From Argentina anserina (lineage: Eukaryota; Streptophyta; Magnoliopsida; Rosales; Rosaceae), in assembly GCF_933775445.1 (NCBI RefSeq), contig NC_065873.1, positions 21,824,001 through 21,888,000 of the forward strand: a stretch of 64,000 nucleotides of DNA, read 5' to 3'. The translations under genes and the position numbers were made by a program. Below, one piece after another: positions 35,108 to 47,179 of this stretch (positions are counted from its first letter, which is position 1; each line of letters starts with the position of its first letter). The notes under the pieces are model-generated. The model saw only the letters and a program-made list of their open reading frames with translations. It was not told the origin of the DNA and did not search any database.

Positions 35108-35502
35108 GGCTTCCCAATAGTATCGAGCTTTGAGCTCTGAAGCTCACTGCAAACAAAACCAAAAAATTAGCATACAAAGATGATGATTTATAACTATAAG
35201 GATTCATTAATCGCATGGATTTCAAATTCACTGAGCTTAGACCGAGATCAGAAATTGTGGTCGGAGGTTTACCTTGGGCGGTAGGGTTTTGGAGAAAGTT
35301 CTGTGAGGTTTTAGACGACAGGGGGAGTAAAGGAGGAGGAGGCTGGGTTCGACTTAGGGACCTAAGGGTGCGATGAACGGCGTCGTTTAGCTGGAAGCTT
35401 TGATTTTCTTATTGGGCTTTTAGCCTTTTATTTGTTCTTTTTATATGAAAATGTGCTTTATGTGTTCGAGAGCAGCCCTAATACTGGATACGATATAAAT
35501 TA
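35108..35502 (-). promoter_or_regulatory. 5' leader, 5'-UTR intron and promoter of PPAN
   Basis: A minus-strand donor (CCCAAG|gtaaac, 35272/35271) and acceptor (ctgcag at about 35147) bracket a 126-bp intron just before the ATG. Upstream of 35273 the leader is purine- and GC-rich. The right end of the region contains the 9-bp target duplication copy TATAAATTA (35494-35502) of the adjacent MITE. Confidence 0.6.
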
Positions 35503-36198
35503 GGGTTAATTCCTCCTATAGTACTTAAAGTATGGCTATTTGGACAATTTAGTACTTAATATATGAAAACGGACAATTTGGTACCTGAAGTTCTCATTTG
35601 TAAGCCATTTTGGTACCTCTATCAATTTTAATCATATTTTTAGGGTTATTTCCGTCATTTTAGCCATAAACTCATTAAATTCACATTTTTCTTCATTTCT
35701 TCCTATAATTACCTCTCTTTGGAGATAATTAAATTGATATATCTACTTCACTTAGCATCTACTTCGCATATATGGAAAATAAATTTTTTTCTTAATATAC
35801 TTATTCTATCCTAATTATTTTTTGCAAAGGAAATAAATTGCCTTTATGAAATTGTAAATTTTTATTAAAATATATTTTTTAAATTACTTATAATTAAAAT
35901 TAATTTAGATTGATAACTACATTATGAAAAATCATATACGTAAATCATTACATATACTAAGTGGATGAGTTATCAAATTTTTAGTAATAATTTAGAGGCA
36001 ATTTGAAGGTATTATGAAAAAATGAAGTAAACTAGAGATAGAATGACGGAAATAACCCTGAAATTATGGTCAAAATTGACATAAGTACCAAAATGGCTTA
36101 AATTTGAGAACTTTAGGTACCAAATTGTCCGTTTTCATACATCAGGTACTAAATTGTCCAAGTAGCCAAACATCAGGTACCACAAGAGGAATTTACCC
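35503..36198. mobile_element. MULE-type MITE with long terminal inverted repeats and 9-bp target duplication
   Basis: Left end GGGTTAATTCCTCC and right end GAGGAATTTACCC are inverted repeats. The arms match for over 150 bp (shared words: gaaaacggacaatttggtac, agccattttggtac, agggttatttccgtcatt). The flanks are a perfect 9-bp duplication TATAAATTA at 35494-35502 and 36199-36207, the length made by Mutator-like transposases. The 696-bp element has an AT-rich core and no coding frame. It sits about 230 bp upstream of the PPAN leader. Confidence 0.93.
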
Positions 36199-36429
36199 TA
36201 TAAATTATTGAACTCGATCAAACACACAATAATTGCTTCTAGTATTCTGATTCTTCTCTGCCTCATCGTCTTTACAGTTCAAGATGGCTATGAAGTATGA
36301 ATAAGAGAGGGAAGGGAAGAAGTACCATTTGGCAAACCATGCATCGTTGGGGGAGATCTTCGAAAATTAATGGCTACTCGTAATCTTACCCCTTGAAATT
36401 TTCGAGTTACCGGCCGGGACAAGTTCAAT

Positions 36430-37519
36430 CAAGGACTAAAATTTTGGCAAGAATGGAAATATCGAGTATCTAAAAATTGGAAATTTCGATTAAAAAAAAT
36501 AATTAAGTAAATTAATGGAAATTTATATCAAAACATATAAATTTTAAATGAAACTTTGAGAAATATTTATTTGATCAATTATCAACTATATGTTATAAGA
36601 AATTATTATATAGCTATTAGTTTATAGTGATTTATAGTAATTTGAGGTGAAATAATCGTCGAGCATTATTAAAAATCTACTGAAAATATATAAATATATA
36701 TATACACCCAAAAATAGGCTAGCTCATCACGCCTTATTTACATATGATACATGAAACATAAAATTATATGAGTGATTTAGAACCACATAAAAGATCTACG
36801 AGGTACAAAATTTTCACTATTTTCATCATGTCTTTGAGTAAAATCATGAGTATATTGTGAAAAATAGTCATTAAATGATACCAACCCTTTCTAACTTTGC
36901 ATATACTAACTTATATGTCAACCGTAGGGTTCGTGGGTGATTAACTGTGGGTTGTGGTACTGGTAGTTCTCATTTGGTATAAGTATTTCTCGACTTTGTC
37001 CATAACCATCGCTTTGTGAAGATTGTGCATCAGATTGTGTCAATATGTTTTCAATTGATTGCATCTCATTAGAAAATAAATATGGTGGATAAGTCATGTT
37101 TAATTTCCCCCATAAGGGTAAAGTCCATCATTGCTTCCTCCTAGACCAAAGGAGTTTGATTCCCATTAACAACTAGTTCGGTTTTATTTAAATTTTAGGT
37201 GAATGTTGAGACATGGAATGCAATATATAATAAAAAAATCTATATATAACAATAAGTTTGTGTAATAAAGTTGACTATAACTTTGTGTTTGTAAAAGGAT
37301 GGATCACAAGTTCGATTCTTTTATCCAATGATTTTTTATTTTATTTAAAGTTGGCCTAACACGTAACGATATTATGAAAATATCGGAAAATTTCGAAAGT
37401 TTTCTGATATATCGAAAATTTCCATCGAAAAATGCTTGTGTGTAACGGATATATCCATATGCCAAAAAATGAAAACTTTCGCGAAAATATCTATGAAATT
37501 ATGGATATTTCAGTCCTTG
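36430..37519. mobile_element. Non-autonomous hAT-like DNA transposon, 1090 bp, 8-bp target duplication
   Basis: Ends CAAGGACTAAAAT and ATTTCAGTCCTTG form a short inverted repeat with one mismatch, and the flanks are a perfect 8-bp duplication AGTTCAAT (36422-36429 and 37520-37527), the length typical of hAT transposition. Subterminal regions on both sides are rich in ttcgaaattttc/gaaaatatc words. There is no transposase frame. The interior is AT-rich. Confidence 0.85.
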
Positions 37520-37795
37520 AGTTCAATTAAGTCGCTTACCACGCAATTACATGCCTACTTCATCCCTCCTAATTTGGAGTATGATTTTCAACTCGATCAT
37601 CTACTCATCCTAGCTACTCTGTTCTTCAAGCTGTACAACGACTCTGTTAACTCTGTGATTTCCTTCCCATTTCCATCCATTCCTAAAAGCCTGTTCAAAC
37701 TTGGTTTTTTTGTTTTTGTTTATGGTTTGTTAGTTAGTATTAGTTCTTCATGCATGCATGATAACTAGCTGGAACTTGGAAGTGAGATATGTAGC

Positions 37796-38802
37796 TGTTG
37801 TAAAAAACAGTGATATATTGCATACATAATTTAATAAGCTGAATTATAAATAATTATAAATCAGAAATGAAGAACACGAAAAGAAATTCAACAAAAATAC
37901 CGAACGATTTATGATGGAAGAACTAGTCGAGACGTGTGTGATACCACACTGTCCTTAAGACGTTTACGCCTCCTCTACCGGTGCAAGGATGCTTGGCGCT
38001 TGTCTCTCAGGATATAACGACTAAACAATTCTAGAAAGTTGCACTACTAACTAGAACCCTCAACGAACTCGAAAGGTACCTCTATCAATCACCAGAGAAG
38101 AACTAAGAACTTTGAGAGTGGGAGAGAAATGTGTTTCGAATGGGATGATTTTACAATGAAATGATGGTGGCTATTTATACTGTGAGGATTTGCAATCAGC
38201 AATTAATAAGATGGCTATTATAGAAATCAAAAAATCATAACATATATGAGTTACATATGTTACAAACATTGATTTCAATTCTATTATAATTCTCCATAAC
38301 ACACAATAACTCAGTTGTTACAAAAGAAGAATTTGAACAGTCAAGAGAATTTGAAAAGTCAAAACCGAATTTTCGGAAATGCAAAAAGAATCTGCGTTCC
38401 GACCCTCAATTCGGTGTTGCATTCGTGTCCGCAGGTCGCACGGGCATACACGAGTTTCCCTTGCGACCTAGGATTTGCACCCCCCCTGCGCGTGCGCGAG
38501 AGGGTATAAGGGGGCTTACACACTTTACAATCCATACACAATGGATTCTATATAAAGTCTTTTCAACACTTCTCTTTTCCAATGTGGGACAAATACCTTT
38601 TCCTCATTCTAAGTAGCCATCTTTGAGTGACAATTTCTTATTCACCCACAAACTAAATTACACAAAGAAACATATGATCTTGTAGCCCTCATTATGGAGA
38701 ACTCAAATCTATGTTCATCTTTGATTAATGATAAGTTTAACTTAATTTAATTAATCAATTAAAATTTGGTTTTAAATGGTTTTTCCAACTATTTTTCCAA
38801 CA
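37796..38802 (-). repeat. 3' LTR of the copia element
   Basis: 1007 bp, TG...CA termini, near-identical to 43154-44160. Contains the GC-rich block ttgcgacctaggatttgcac and a TATA-like tctatataaag near 38547. The next 580 bp (38803-39381) are the element's own 3' non-coding region. Confidence 0.93.
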
Positions 38803-39381
38803 ATTCCCCACATGAATGAAATTGGCCACCAAAGACTCGATAGAATTTAGTGATAGATTTCTACGGTTGAAACCTGCATAGGATAGGTAGGTTTGACCCT
38901 TTGAACATTCCCTTATAAAAGTATGCTTACTTTACTAACTAAATAGTAGACGTGATGTCTTTGAACTATTCGTCATTTGTGTAAATGATAACATACTTTA
39001 CACAGGAGTCTCCCTGGTACACTTCGGTTCTCATTTTTGTGCCCATTTTGGCCATGGAACACACGTCTGGTTCTGCAAGTAGTTTGATAAGAGTTATGCC
39101 CTCATTAACTCCCCTAGAAGCGGCCCCACTTCTCTCTTGCATAGGTGATCTCTTAATTAAGAGTAACCCGCATTACTCTGCTCGATTTCTCGACGCATAA
39201 GAATCATTAAAAGTTTTAACTTAACCTCATCCTTTACGGGTATCACTGGTTTTTATCATAGGAATGGACTTGGGGAACTCCCCACAGTGATCCGAACTAA
39301 TCTCTACAGTTTGGTTTTCCCTTTTGAACCTAGATCTTGGGATCTCCAGTCAGCTAGGTTGGGTATCCACTGTAGTGATTT

Positions 39382-41640
39382 TTAATTTCCAATGGGCTTT
39401 AGTCCCATTCCCTTCGATGATTTTTCAACTAACTCTCTGTTTAACCCTTTAGTTAAAGGATCAACAATATTATCCTTAGACTTTATATAGTCTATAGAGA
39501 TAACTCCAGTTGAGAGTAGTTGTCTAATGGTATTATGTCTTCGACGAATGTGTCTAGACTTACCATTATACATCTTACTCTGTGCCCTGCTAATTGCAGA
39601 TTGACTATCACAATGTATACCAATCGCAGGCACAAGTCTTGTCCATCTAGGAATGTCCTCTATGAACTGGCGTAGCCATTCTGCTTCCTCCCCACATTTT
39701 TCTAGTGCTACAAACTCAGACTCCATTGTGGATCTAGTTATAACTGTTTGTTTTGAGGACTTCCAGGACACGGCTGCACCCCCTAGCGTAAATACATATC
39801 CGCTAGTAGACTTTGAGTCTTTCATGTCAGATATCCAGTTCGCATCAGTGAACCCTTCTATAACAGCTGGGTATGATGTGTAGTGCAACCCGTAGGTACG
39901 AGTATACCTTAGGTATTTGAGTACTCTTCCAATCGCTTGCCAATGCATAGCTCCAGGATTACTCGTGTACCTACTTAGCTTATGAACCGCATAAGCTAGA
40001 TCTTGTACAACTTGTTAAGTACATTAGACTCCCAATTATTCTTGAATACTCTAATTGAGAAACACTTTCACCTTTATTCTTGGACAAATGTAGATTCAAA
40101 TCTACAGGAGTTCTGACAATTCCATAACCTTCCTTGTCAAAATTCCCAAGAATATTGTCCACATAGTGTGTTTGACTCAACACTAGCCCTTCTCATGTTC
40201 TCGTAATTTTAATTCCTAAAATGACATCAGCAAGTCCCAAGTCTTTCATGTCAAACTTAGAATTCAACATGTCTTTAGTAGACTTGATCATCTTATCGTT
40301 GCTCCCACCGATAAGCATATCATCCACATACAGACATAAAATGATGTATCCATTTTCAGTGTCTTTGATATATACACACTTATCACCTTCATTTATTCTA
40401 AATCCACTGGTGATCATGGCATTATCAAATTTCTCATGCCATTGTTTTGGTGCTTGTTTTAAGCCATATAATGACTTAACCAATCTGCACACCTTCTTAC
40501 TCTGAGAAGGAGCAGAAAAACCTTCTGGTTGTTCCATGTAGATTTCTTCTTCTACATCTCCATTTAGGAAAGCCGTCTTTACATCCATTTGGTGTACTTC
40601 AAGTTTGTGCAACGCTGCACTTGCAAGTACCATCCGTATGGATGTTATTCTCGTCACAGGAGAATAAGTGTCAAAATAAACCAAACCCTCATTTTGCCTA
40701 TAGCCTTTAATAACAAGTCTAGCCTTGTACTTGTCTATTGACCCATCAACTTTTAATTTCGTTTTGAAAATCCACTTGGAAGTCAAAGGCTTACATCCAG
40801 GTGGCAAATCCACTAATTCCCAAGTGTGATTTTGCATGATGGAGTCAACCTCACTTTTGATTGCTTCTTTCCATAGATGACCATTAATAGAGCTAACTGC
40901 CTCTTTGAAGGTGCGGGGATCACCTTCAACCATATATGACAAGAAGTCAGGTCCATAGGACTTTGCGGTCCTTGCCCTTTTACTTCGTCTAGGTTCAACC
41001 TCAGACTCAGATTCGGACTTCGACTCAGATTCTTGATCCTGAGCATCATCAGTTTCGGCTCGGTTGTCTTCACGTGCCCGTTTAGAAGAATTAAATTCCT
41101 CTCTAGACTTCCGTGGAAATACATTTTCAAAGAAAGATGCATTTCTCGATTCCATTATCGTATCCTTATGAATTTCAGGAATATTCGAATCGTGGGCTAG
41201 GAATCGATAAGCCGAACTGTTATGTGCATATCCAATAAAGATGCAATCACTGTTTTAGGCCAATTCTTCACCTTTTTAGGCTTAGGAATTTCCACTTTGG
41301 CCAAACATCCCCAAACTTTTAAATATTTGTAGGATGGTTTTCTCCATTTCCATAACTCATATGGAGTTTTCTCTTCTTTCTTTTTGGGCACCTTATTTAA
41401 AAGGTAATTTGCCGTGAGAATCGCGTCTCCCCACATGTTGGGTGGCATCCCAGAACTGAGTAGCATAGCATTCATCATATCCTTTAGAGTACGATTTTTG
41501 CGTTCTGCTACACCATTAGATTGTGGTGAGTATGGAGCAGTCCTTTGATGTATAATCCCATTCTGAGCACAAATCTCAGCAAATGGCAATTCATACTCAC
41601 CCCCTCGGTCACTTCTTAGTGCCTTAATTTTCTTGTTGAG
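39382..41640 (-). pseudogene. Copia pol remnant: integrase C-terminal half, reverse transcriptase, RNase H
   Basis: Read on the minus strand: integrase from about 41640 (NGIIHQRTAPYSPQSNGVAE, ERKNRTL, MWGDAILTANYLLNKVP), a highly charged linker with SESESE and RRSKRAR, the copia RT (KWIFKTKLKVDGSIDKYKAR, MDVKTAFLNGDVEEEIYMEQ, LYGLKQAPKQWH, active site YVDDM near 40310) and RNase H ([20 protein letters not shown], YKSMxNGKSRHI-like segment, ending GLKPIGN). Frame breaks separate integrase from RT (about 41155-41197), RT from RNase H (40183-40193) and split RNase H (39948-39980). Family role: cDNA synthesis and integration. Inactive here. Confidence 0.92.
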
Positions 41641-42103
41641 TTGATTCTCAACCTCATTTTTTATAGAGAATGAATTTCTCTATGGCCTCACTTTTGCATT
41701 TTAGCAAATACACATAGCAATATTTCGTGCTATCATCTATGAAGGTAATAAAGTATTTATTATTCCCTCTAGATACCGTAGATTTTAAATCACACACATC
41801 TGTATGAATCAGATCAAGGGGTTCATTGTTTCTTTCAATACTTTGGAAGATGATCTAATCAGTTTTGTCTCTACACAAGTTCACACTTGTGCATGTTAAT
41901 TGACATATATTATATTCTTCACTACCATAAATTAGGAAGACTCATATAGGTGTAATAACTAGTTTTTGACAATAAACAATCTACCACCCATGGCTCTATG
42001 TCAATTTCAGACAAAACACATTTGTCAACACGGAGTTTTATACTCATAAAACCCTTAAGAACATACATCAATTTATTCGATAATTTCAGTTCTGTTCTAC
42101 AGA

Positions 42104-43046
42104 TCAATCCAAAAACTTGGTTTGGTCATACCATAGCTCTAAGTCATTTAGTCCCCAGTCATAATCACTGACTTTTTCCATGTTATCATCTGATATCATA
42201 CAACAGTGGTTCATGTCTGCAACCTCCTGAGTGACGGCTTCAATCAGGTTTGCCTCTCTCTTTTTGTTCCTCTTTGGTTTGTTGCAGTCCACAGACTTGT
42301 GACCAGTCTTGTCACAGTTGTAGCACTTGCCTTCAAACCTTGGCTTCTTGGAGATGCCTCCTTTCGGCCCCAGTTTGGACCCATGATACTTGCCTTTCTT
42401 GTTTTTGGAACCTTGACCATGTTCCATCATGTTTGCCTTGCAGAGACATCATTGATCCATGCTTTCTTTTCGGATCCTCGGTTGTCTTCCTTAATGCGAA
42501 GTCTAACCTCTAGATCCTCCATAGTCATTTCCTTCCGCTTGTGCTTCAAATAATTCTTGAAGTCCTTCCAAGCAGGTGGTAACTTTTCAATAGCACATGC
42601 CACTTGAAAACTTTCACCTAGTTGCATTCCTTCAGCGTGAATCTCATGCAGGATTAGCTGAATCTCAGAGAATTGACTCATTACAGTTTTGGAATCCACC
42701 ATTTTATAATCAAGGAAGCGGCCCACGATAAACTTCCTGGCGCCGGCATCCTCGGTTTTATATTTTTTCTCCAAGGATTCTCATAGCTCCTTTGCCGTTC
42801 CCATGCTAATGTACACATTGTACAATGAGTCGGCTAGACCATTCATGATATAATTCCTACATAAGTAGTAAGAATTATTCCATGCATTCACAACAGCAAT
42901 CTTTGCTTGATCGCCTCTTTGAAATGCAAACCGTTGAACTTCTCAGGTTTTTCCCCATGGGATACTGAGACAGGTACAACGGGAGCAGTAGGCACAGTTG
43001 ACACCAAAGGTCCCTTGCCATTTCCGGAATTTTCTCCGTTAGTCAT
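42104..43046 (-). pseudogene. Copia gag remnant with CCHC zinc knuckle
   Basis: The frame starts MTNGENSGNGKG at 43046 and breaks after FNGLHFK near 42910. It resumes with the copia gag core ([40 protein letters not shown]) and, after another break near 42430, the zinc knuckle CYNCDKTGHKSVDC. Downstream (41922-42104) a short piece reads WVVDC, the start of a protease motif, before the frame is lost. Gag forms the cytoplasmic particle. This copy cannot. Confidence 0.9.
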
Positions 43047-43153
43047 TTTTAGAAACTGAAACACACACACAAGGTGTAAGTTTACTTGAAAAAATTCAGA
43101 TAAATATCGAATACAAATTATATAAGAAATATCAAAATTAAACGTCTTAAGAT

Positions 43154-44160
43154 TGTTGTAAAAAACAGTGATATATTGCATACATAATTTAATAAGTTGA
43201 ATTATAAATAATTATAAATCAGAAATCAAGAACACGAAAAGAAATTCAACAAAAATACCGAACGATTTGTGATGGAAGAACTAGTCGAGACGTGTGTGAT
43301 ACCACACTGTCCTTAAGCCGTTTACGCCTCCTCTACCGGTGCAAGGATGCTTGGCGTTTGTCTCCCAGGATATAACGACTAAACAATTCTAGAAAGTTGC
43401 ACTACTAACTAGAACCCTCAACGAACTCGAAATGTACCTCTATCTATCACCATAGAAGAACTAAGAACTTTGAGAGTGGGAGAGAAATGTGTTTCGAATG
43501 AGATGATTTTACAATGAAAGGATGGTGGCTATTTATACTGTGAGGATTTGCAATCAGCAATTAATAAGATGGATGTTATAGAAATCAAAAAATCATAACA
43601 TATATGAGTTATATATGTTACAAACATTGATTTCAATTCTGTTATAATTCTCCATAACACACAATAACTCAGTTGTTACAAAAGAAGAATTTGAACAGTC
43701 AAGAGAATTTGAAAAGTCAAAACCGAATTTTCAGAAATGCAAAAAGAATCTGCGTTCCGACCCTCAATTCGGTGTTGCATTCGTGTCCGCAGGTCGCACG
43801 GGCATACACGAGTTTCCCTTGCGACCTAGGATTTGCACCCCCCCTGCGCGTGCGCGAGAGGGTTTAAGGGGGCTTACACACTTTACAATCCATACACAAT
43901 GGATTCTATATAAAGTCTTTTCAACACTTCTCTTTTCCAATGTGGGACAAATACCTTTCCCTAATTCTAAGCAGCCATCTTTGAGTGACAATTTCTTATT
44001 CACCCACAAACTAAATTACACAAAGAAACATATGATCTTGTAGCCCTCATTATGGAGAACTCAAATCTATGTTCATCTTTGATTAATTATAAGTTTAACT
44101 TAATTTAATTAATCAATTAAAATTTGGTTTTAAATGGTTTTTCCAACCATTTTTCCAACA
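43154..44160 (-). repeat. 5' LTR of the copia element
   Basis: 1007 bp, near-identical to 37796-38802. TG...CA termini on both strands. Followed on the right by the target duplication GTAGC, and on the minus strand followed internally by atcttaagacg instead of the usual tggtatcagagc primer site. Confidence 0.93.
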
Positions 44161-44165
44161 GTAGC

Positions 44166-45214
44166 ATGGACACGCCTCTTTACCCGCATATCGCGTGTCT
44201 GACACGGATACGGACACGAATACGCCCGGATACGCTGGACACGCGTACTAACTACTAAGTTTGGACACGGTGTCAACATATGTGTCTCCTGACCGGACAC
44301 ATAACCGGACACGCGAATAAGCATTTCCCCAAAACTTCTTTGATCTCAGTTGGGAGAGCTCTCCCCACAACCTGGTATTGATGATTACTGCTTTCCACAC
44401 AACAAAACAAACACCAAGCAATCAGTAAAACCCAGAGTCAAAAACCAACAAAAGCTCAAGACTTGGAAAAACCAATGCATCATAAAAATGGCCGATACAA
44501 CATGTAAAGTTGCAAGGGAACAAGAGGCGATGTATGAATGAGGATGGGAGGAAGAAGATAATGATATCCTGAAAGGAGCCATTAGAGAATTGAGGAGGAG
44601 AGATGGCTGTGAGTATTCAGAGAGTAGTGTTGCTGCCTCCAAAACTCTGTCTTCAGCGACTATAAACATGTCTCTTAAGTGTTTAATACCCTAGCTCATT
44701 GTCTCGGTATCTGGGCCTTTTCACGAATCAACCTAATGAGCCCTAGTTGCTTTACAAAGATTCAGGCCCACATTTGTTCAAGTTTTTTTTATAGAGATTA
44801 TAACTTATAAACAAGATGATAAAAATGGGGAAGGAGTAGCTCGTCAGATGAAATTGGCTTGGCAATAGGTTGTACAATAATAGATATCTTGAGGATATGA
44901 GGTCGTTAACAATGTTAAGATTAGACAAGGAGTTCAAACCCAAAAGCATGATATCTTTTCTTTGATAATATTAACACGGCTAATCACTTCAATGATATTG
45001 ATAGCATTAGGTTAATGCGTTATAAATTACAATAATTTCCTACAATAATATTGTTTTTATATATTGTCAATAAGATATAAATATGTATATTTATATATTA
45101 AATAATTTAAATATAATTATAATTAATGTGTCCGTGTCTAATAAAAATTTCATGTACTGTGTCCGCGTATCGAATTGTGTCCAATACAGACACTCATGTC
45201 CGTATCCGTGCTAC
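44166..45214. mobile_element. Older inverted-repeat element disrupted near its end by the copia insertion
   Basis: The sequence GTAGCATGGACACG next to the copia element and the terminal CGTATCCGTGCTAC (45201-45214) are inverted repeats. Inside both ends lie many ggacacg/cgtgtcc and gatacg/cgtatc words. The copia target site GTAGC coincides with the first five bases of this element (left copy 37791-37795), so the copia is nested in its end. Flanks gtgagatat (37782-37790) and ataggatat (45215-45223) agree at 6 of 9 positions, compatible with a decayed 9-bp duplication. The interior (44300-45100) holds a small open frame on each strand without a recognised domain. Confidence 0.6.
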
Positions 45215-45223
45215 ATAGGATAT

Positions 45224-46585
45224 GATTATCGATTCTTAGCGAGTTTAACAACAATTTTCGAACAATTTTCGTAAATGTGTAGTCACTAATATGAGTTTCT
45301 TGTCATTGGCATTGTACGTGGTAACATGCATCTCTTTGCTACGTACCTTATTCCCAAGGGAATGCCATGTGGGTATATTATATAGATCGATTTGTGGACT
45401 GTGGTGTGTGGGTGATGAAGTTTTAGGGGATCTAGCAGTACGTAGTGATGATCGATGAAGCAAGAGTCGATCAACCTAGCAGTCCCAGAGGCGGTGGTGG
45501 AGCTGGAAAAAAGGTCAAAAGGTGAACGAGGCGCTGATCGAGCAAGAGCTTCGGGAACAGGCCGGCCGGAGAGGAAAGAAACAATGGAGGACACGGCTAA
45601 ATCAACAGCCAAAGCAGTAGGTAAAACCGTGCATGCATGCATGAGACCAAGGATGGAGAAGGTGAAAAGGAGCTTTTCTGACAGAGGGGGTCATTGACCA
45701 AAAAAAGAAGAAGACAGGTGGTCGTCAACCTCTCATTAACCTGAGCTGTTTTCTTAATTAGCTTGGGTCGATCTTTCTTAATTAGCTTGTTTTCTTCCAT
45801 TTCTAGAACAAGTAATTGCCCATGGACCACGTCATTGATGATCCATACCCATGCATGAACCTTAATTAGTTTCCGAGTACTCTTCTTGGTGGTAACTTTA
45901 TGAAGAGTCCGTGTTTGATGTTTCTCAAGATACGATGATTTCCCTCTTTTATTTTTCGATTTAAAGTACGAGACATGATTGACATGAGATGTTTGTTAAT
46001 TAAATTGCTCGTAAGGAACTTCATGAGAAAACAAAATACATGGATAGTGCAAAGCGATTAAAACTTTTTGCAACCTCTTCAACTTGCCGGAAAACGTATA
46101 ATTAGGTAAGAAATTGAAACTTTAACTCGGAGAACGTACAATAAACCAAGTTTAATTAGTAGATCTCCGGTTTGTTGTGAGTAATATATGATCACATAAT
46201 TCCTATGGTGCTGTGTATGGCAAGAACAAGCCAAGATGGTCATCAATGATCCCCATCTCAATACTAAGTACAAGACAATATCCTTGCACCAAAATTGCAA
46301 ATGATAAAAGAACAACTTATTCACCTGTCCTTCACATGTTTTTCACCATTTCAACCTCCACTTTTTCCCAGTCTTTATTGAACTCACCGGCCTCATGCCT
46401 ATGTAGCAAGCCAAACCAAACCTTCCACAAAAAAGCTTCTCACCCTTAAACCCTTTATAACACCACCTCCATAGCCCTGGACCTTCCACACATTCAGATA
46501 GAATTTCTCAATTTCATTTCTCAATGGTTCTCAATTTCATCTTCTTCTAGGGATCCAACTCTCCCAATACTACATTTTCCAAAAG
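45224..46585. other. Intergenic DNA upstream of the PMEI gene
   Basis: An 80-codon plus-strand frame at 45455-45697 (Lys/Glu/Arg-rich, with AKSTAKAVGKTVHACMRP) is open but has no resemblance I can name and no gene context, so it is not called. A TATA-like cctttataacacc lies near 46450-46462, about 125 bp upstream of the PMEI ATG, and is the likely core promoter of that gene. Confidence 0.5.
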
Positions 46586-47179
46586 ATGGCATACGCTAAT
46601 ATCTTTCCGGCATTCTTTTTTGCATTTCTGATCATTCCAACTTCCTTGGCAGCAGGAAATGCGGATCGTAGCTATGTCGAAGACGCCTGCAGCGTGACAA
46701 GGTACCGTGACCTATGCATCCACTCGCTAGCATCGTTTTCGAGCATAGCAAAGAAGAGCCCCAGCCGGTGGGCTAGAGCTGGGGTTTCGGTGACATTGGG
46801 AGAGACCAAAAACGTTGCTGGGTACTTGGTCACACTCAAGAAGCAAAAGAACGGCATGAAGGGAAAGAGTGGAGCTGCTCTATCCGATTGCATCGAGTGT
46901 TTCGGCAATGCAATCGATGAGCTTCACAAATCGCTTGGTGTACTAAGAAAGCTGAGCAGAACTACATTCGTCACGCAAATGGGGAACCTTAACACATGGC
47001 TGAGCGCCGCTCTTACTGACGGAAATACATGCCTGGACGGTTTTGAGGAGGATCAGAGAGGAAAACAAATCAAATCGCTTCAGAGTCGGGTTTTGAGAGC
47101 AACTCGTTTCACCAGTAACGCGCTGGCTCTTGCTAACAAACTTGCTGCCACTGGCTTGGAAAGCTTCCCTGATCCATAG
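46586..47179 (+). CDS. Secreted PMEI-domain protein (pectin methylesterase / invertase inhibitor family)
   Basis: A single exon of 197 residues. Residues 1-23 form a signal peptide with a hydrophobic core (FPAFFFAFLIIPTSLAAG). The mature part starts with the PMEI hairpin: Cys35 and Cys44 in DACSVTRYRDLC. The four-helix bundle follows, with Cys102/Cys105 (SDCIECFGNAIDELHKSLG) and Cys149 in ALTDGNTCLDGF, a strong family motif. Family role: apoplastic inhibitors that bind and block pectin methylesterases or acid invertases, tuning cell-wall stiffness. Which enzyme is inhibited cannot be told. Length and lack of introns are usual for the family. An in-frame ATG codon begins directly before the signal peptide, supporting the start. 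The antisense frame at 46672-46908 is a shadow. Confidence 0.95.
   Translation: MAYANIFPAFFFAFLIIPTSLAAGNADRSYVEDACSVTRYRDLCIHSLASFSSIAKKSPSRWARAGVSVTLGETKNVAGYLVTLKKQKNGMKGKSGAALSDCIECFGNAIDELHKSLGVLRKLSRTTFVTQMGNLNTWLSAALTDGNTCLDGFEEDQRGKQIKSLQSRVLRATRFTSNALALANKLAATGLESFPDP

Larger units (their letters stand above)
37796..44160 (-). mobile_element. Degenerate Ty1/copia LTR retrotransposon (6365 bp)
   Basis: LTRs at 37796-38802 and 43154-44160 are both 1007 bp, start TGTTGTAAAAAAC and end TTTTCCAACA, and the element is flanked by a perfect 5-bp duplication GTAGC (37791-37795 and 44161-44165). Domain order on the minus strand is gag, (protease trace), integrase, RT, RNase H, the copia order. 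About twenty LTR differences were noticed by eye, roughly two percent. A GTGGGGAAT purine tract precedes the 3' LTR (just right of 38802). No canonical initiator-Met primer site was seen inside the 5' LTR. Several frameshifts and a deletion between protease and integrase make it inactive. Confidence 0.95.

Noticed and set aside
37436..37768. 110-aa plus-strand frame
   Set aside because: Spans the end of the hAT-like element and its target duplication. No domain.
44385..44669. 94-aa hydrophobic minus-strand frame
   Set aside because: Lies within an old transposon interior. No family resemblance and no start context.
45455..45697. 80-aa Lys/Arg/Glu-rich frame
   Set aside because: No homology I can name, no intron or promoter support, and the length is expected by chance.
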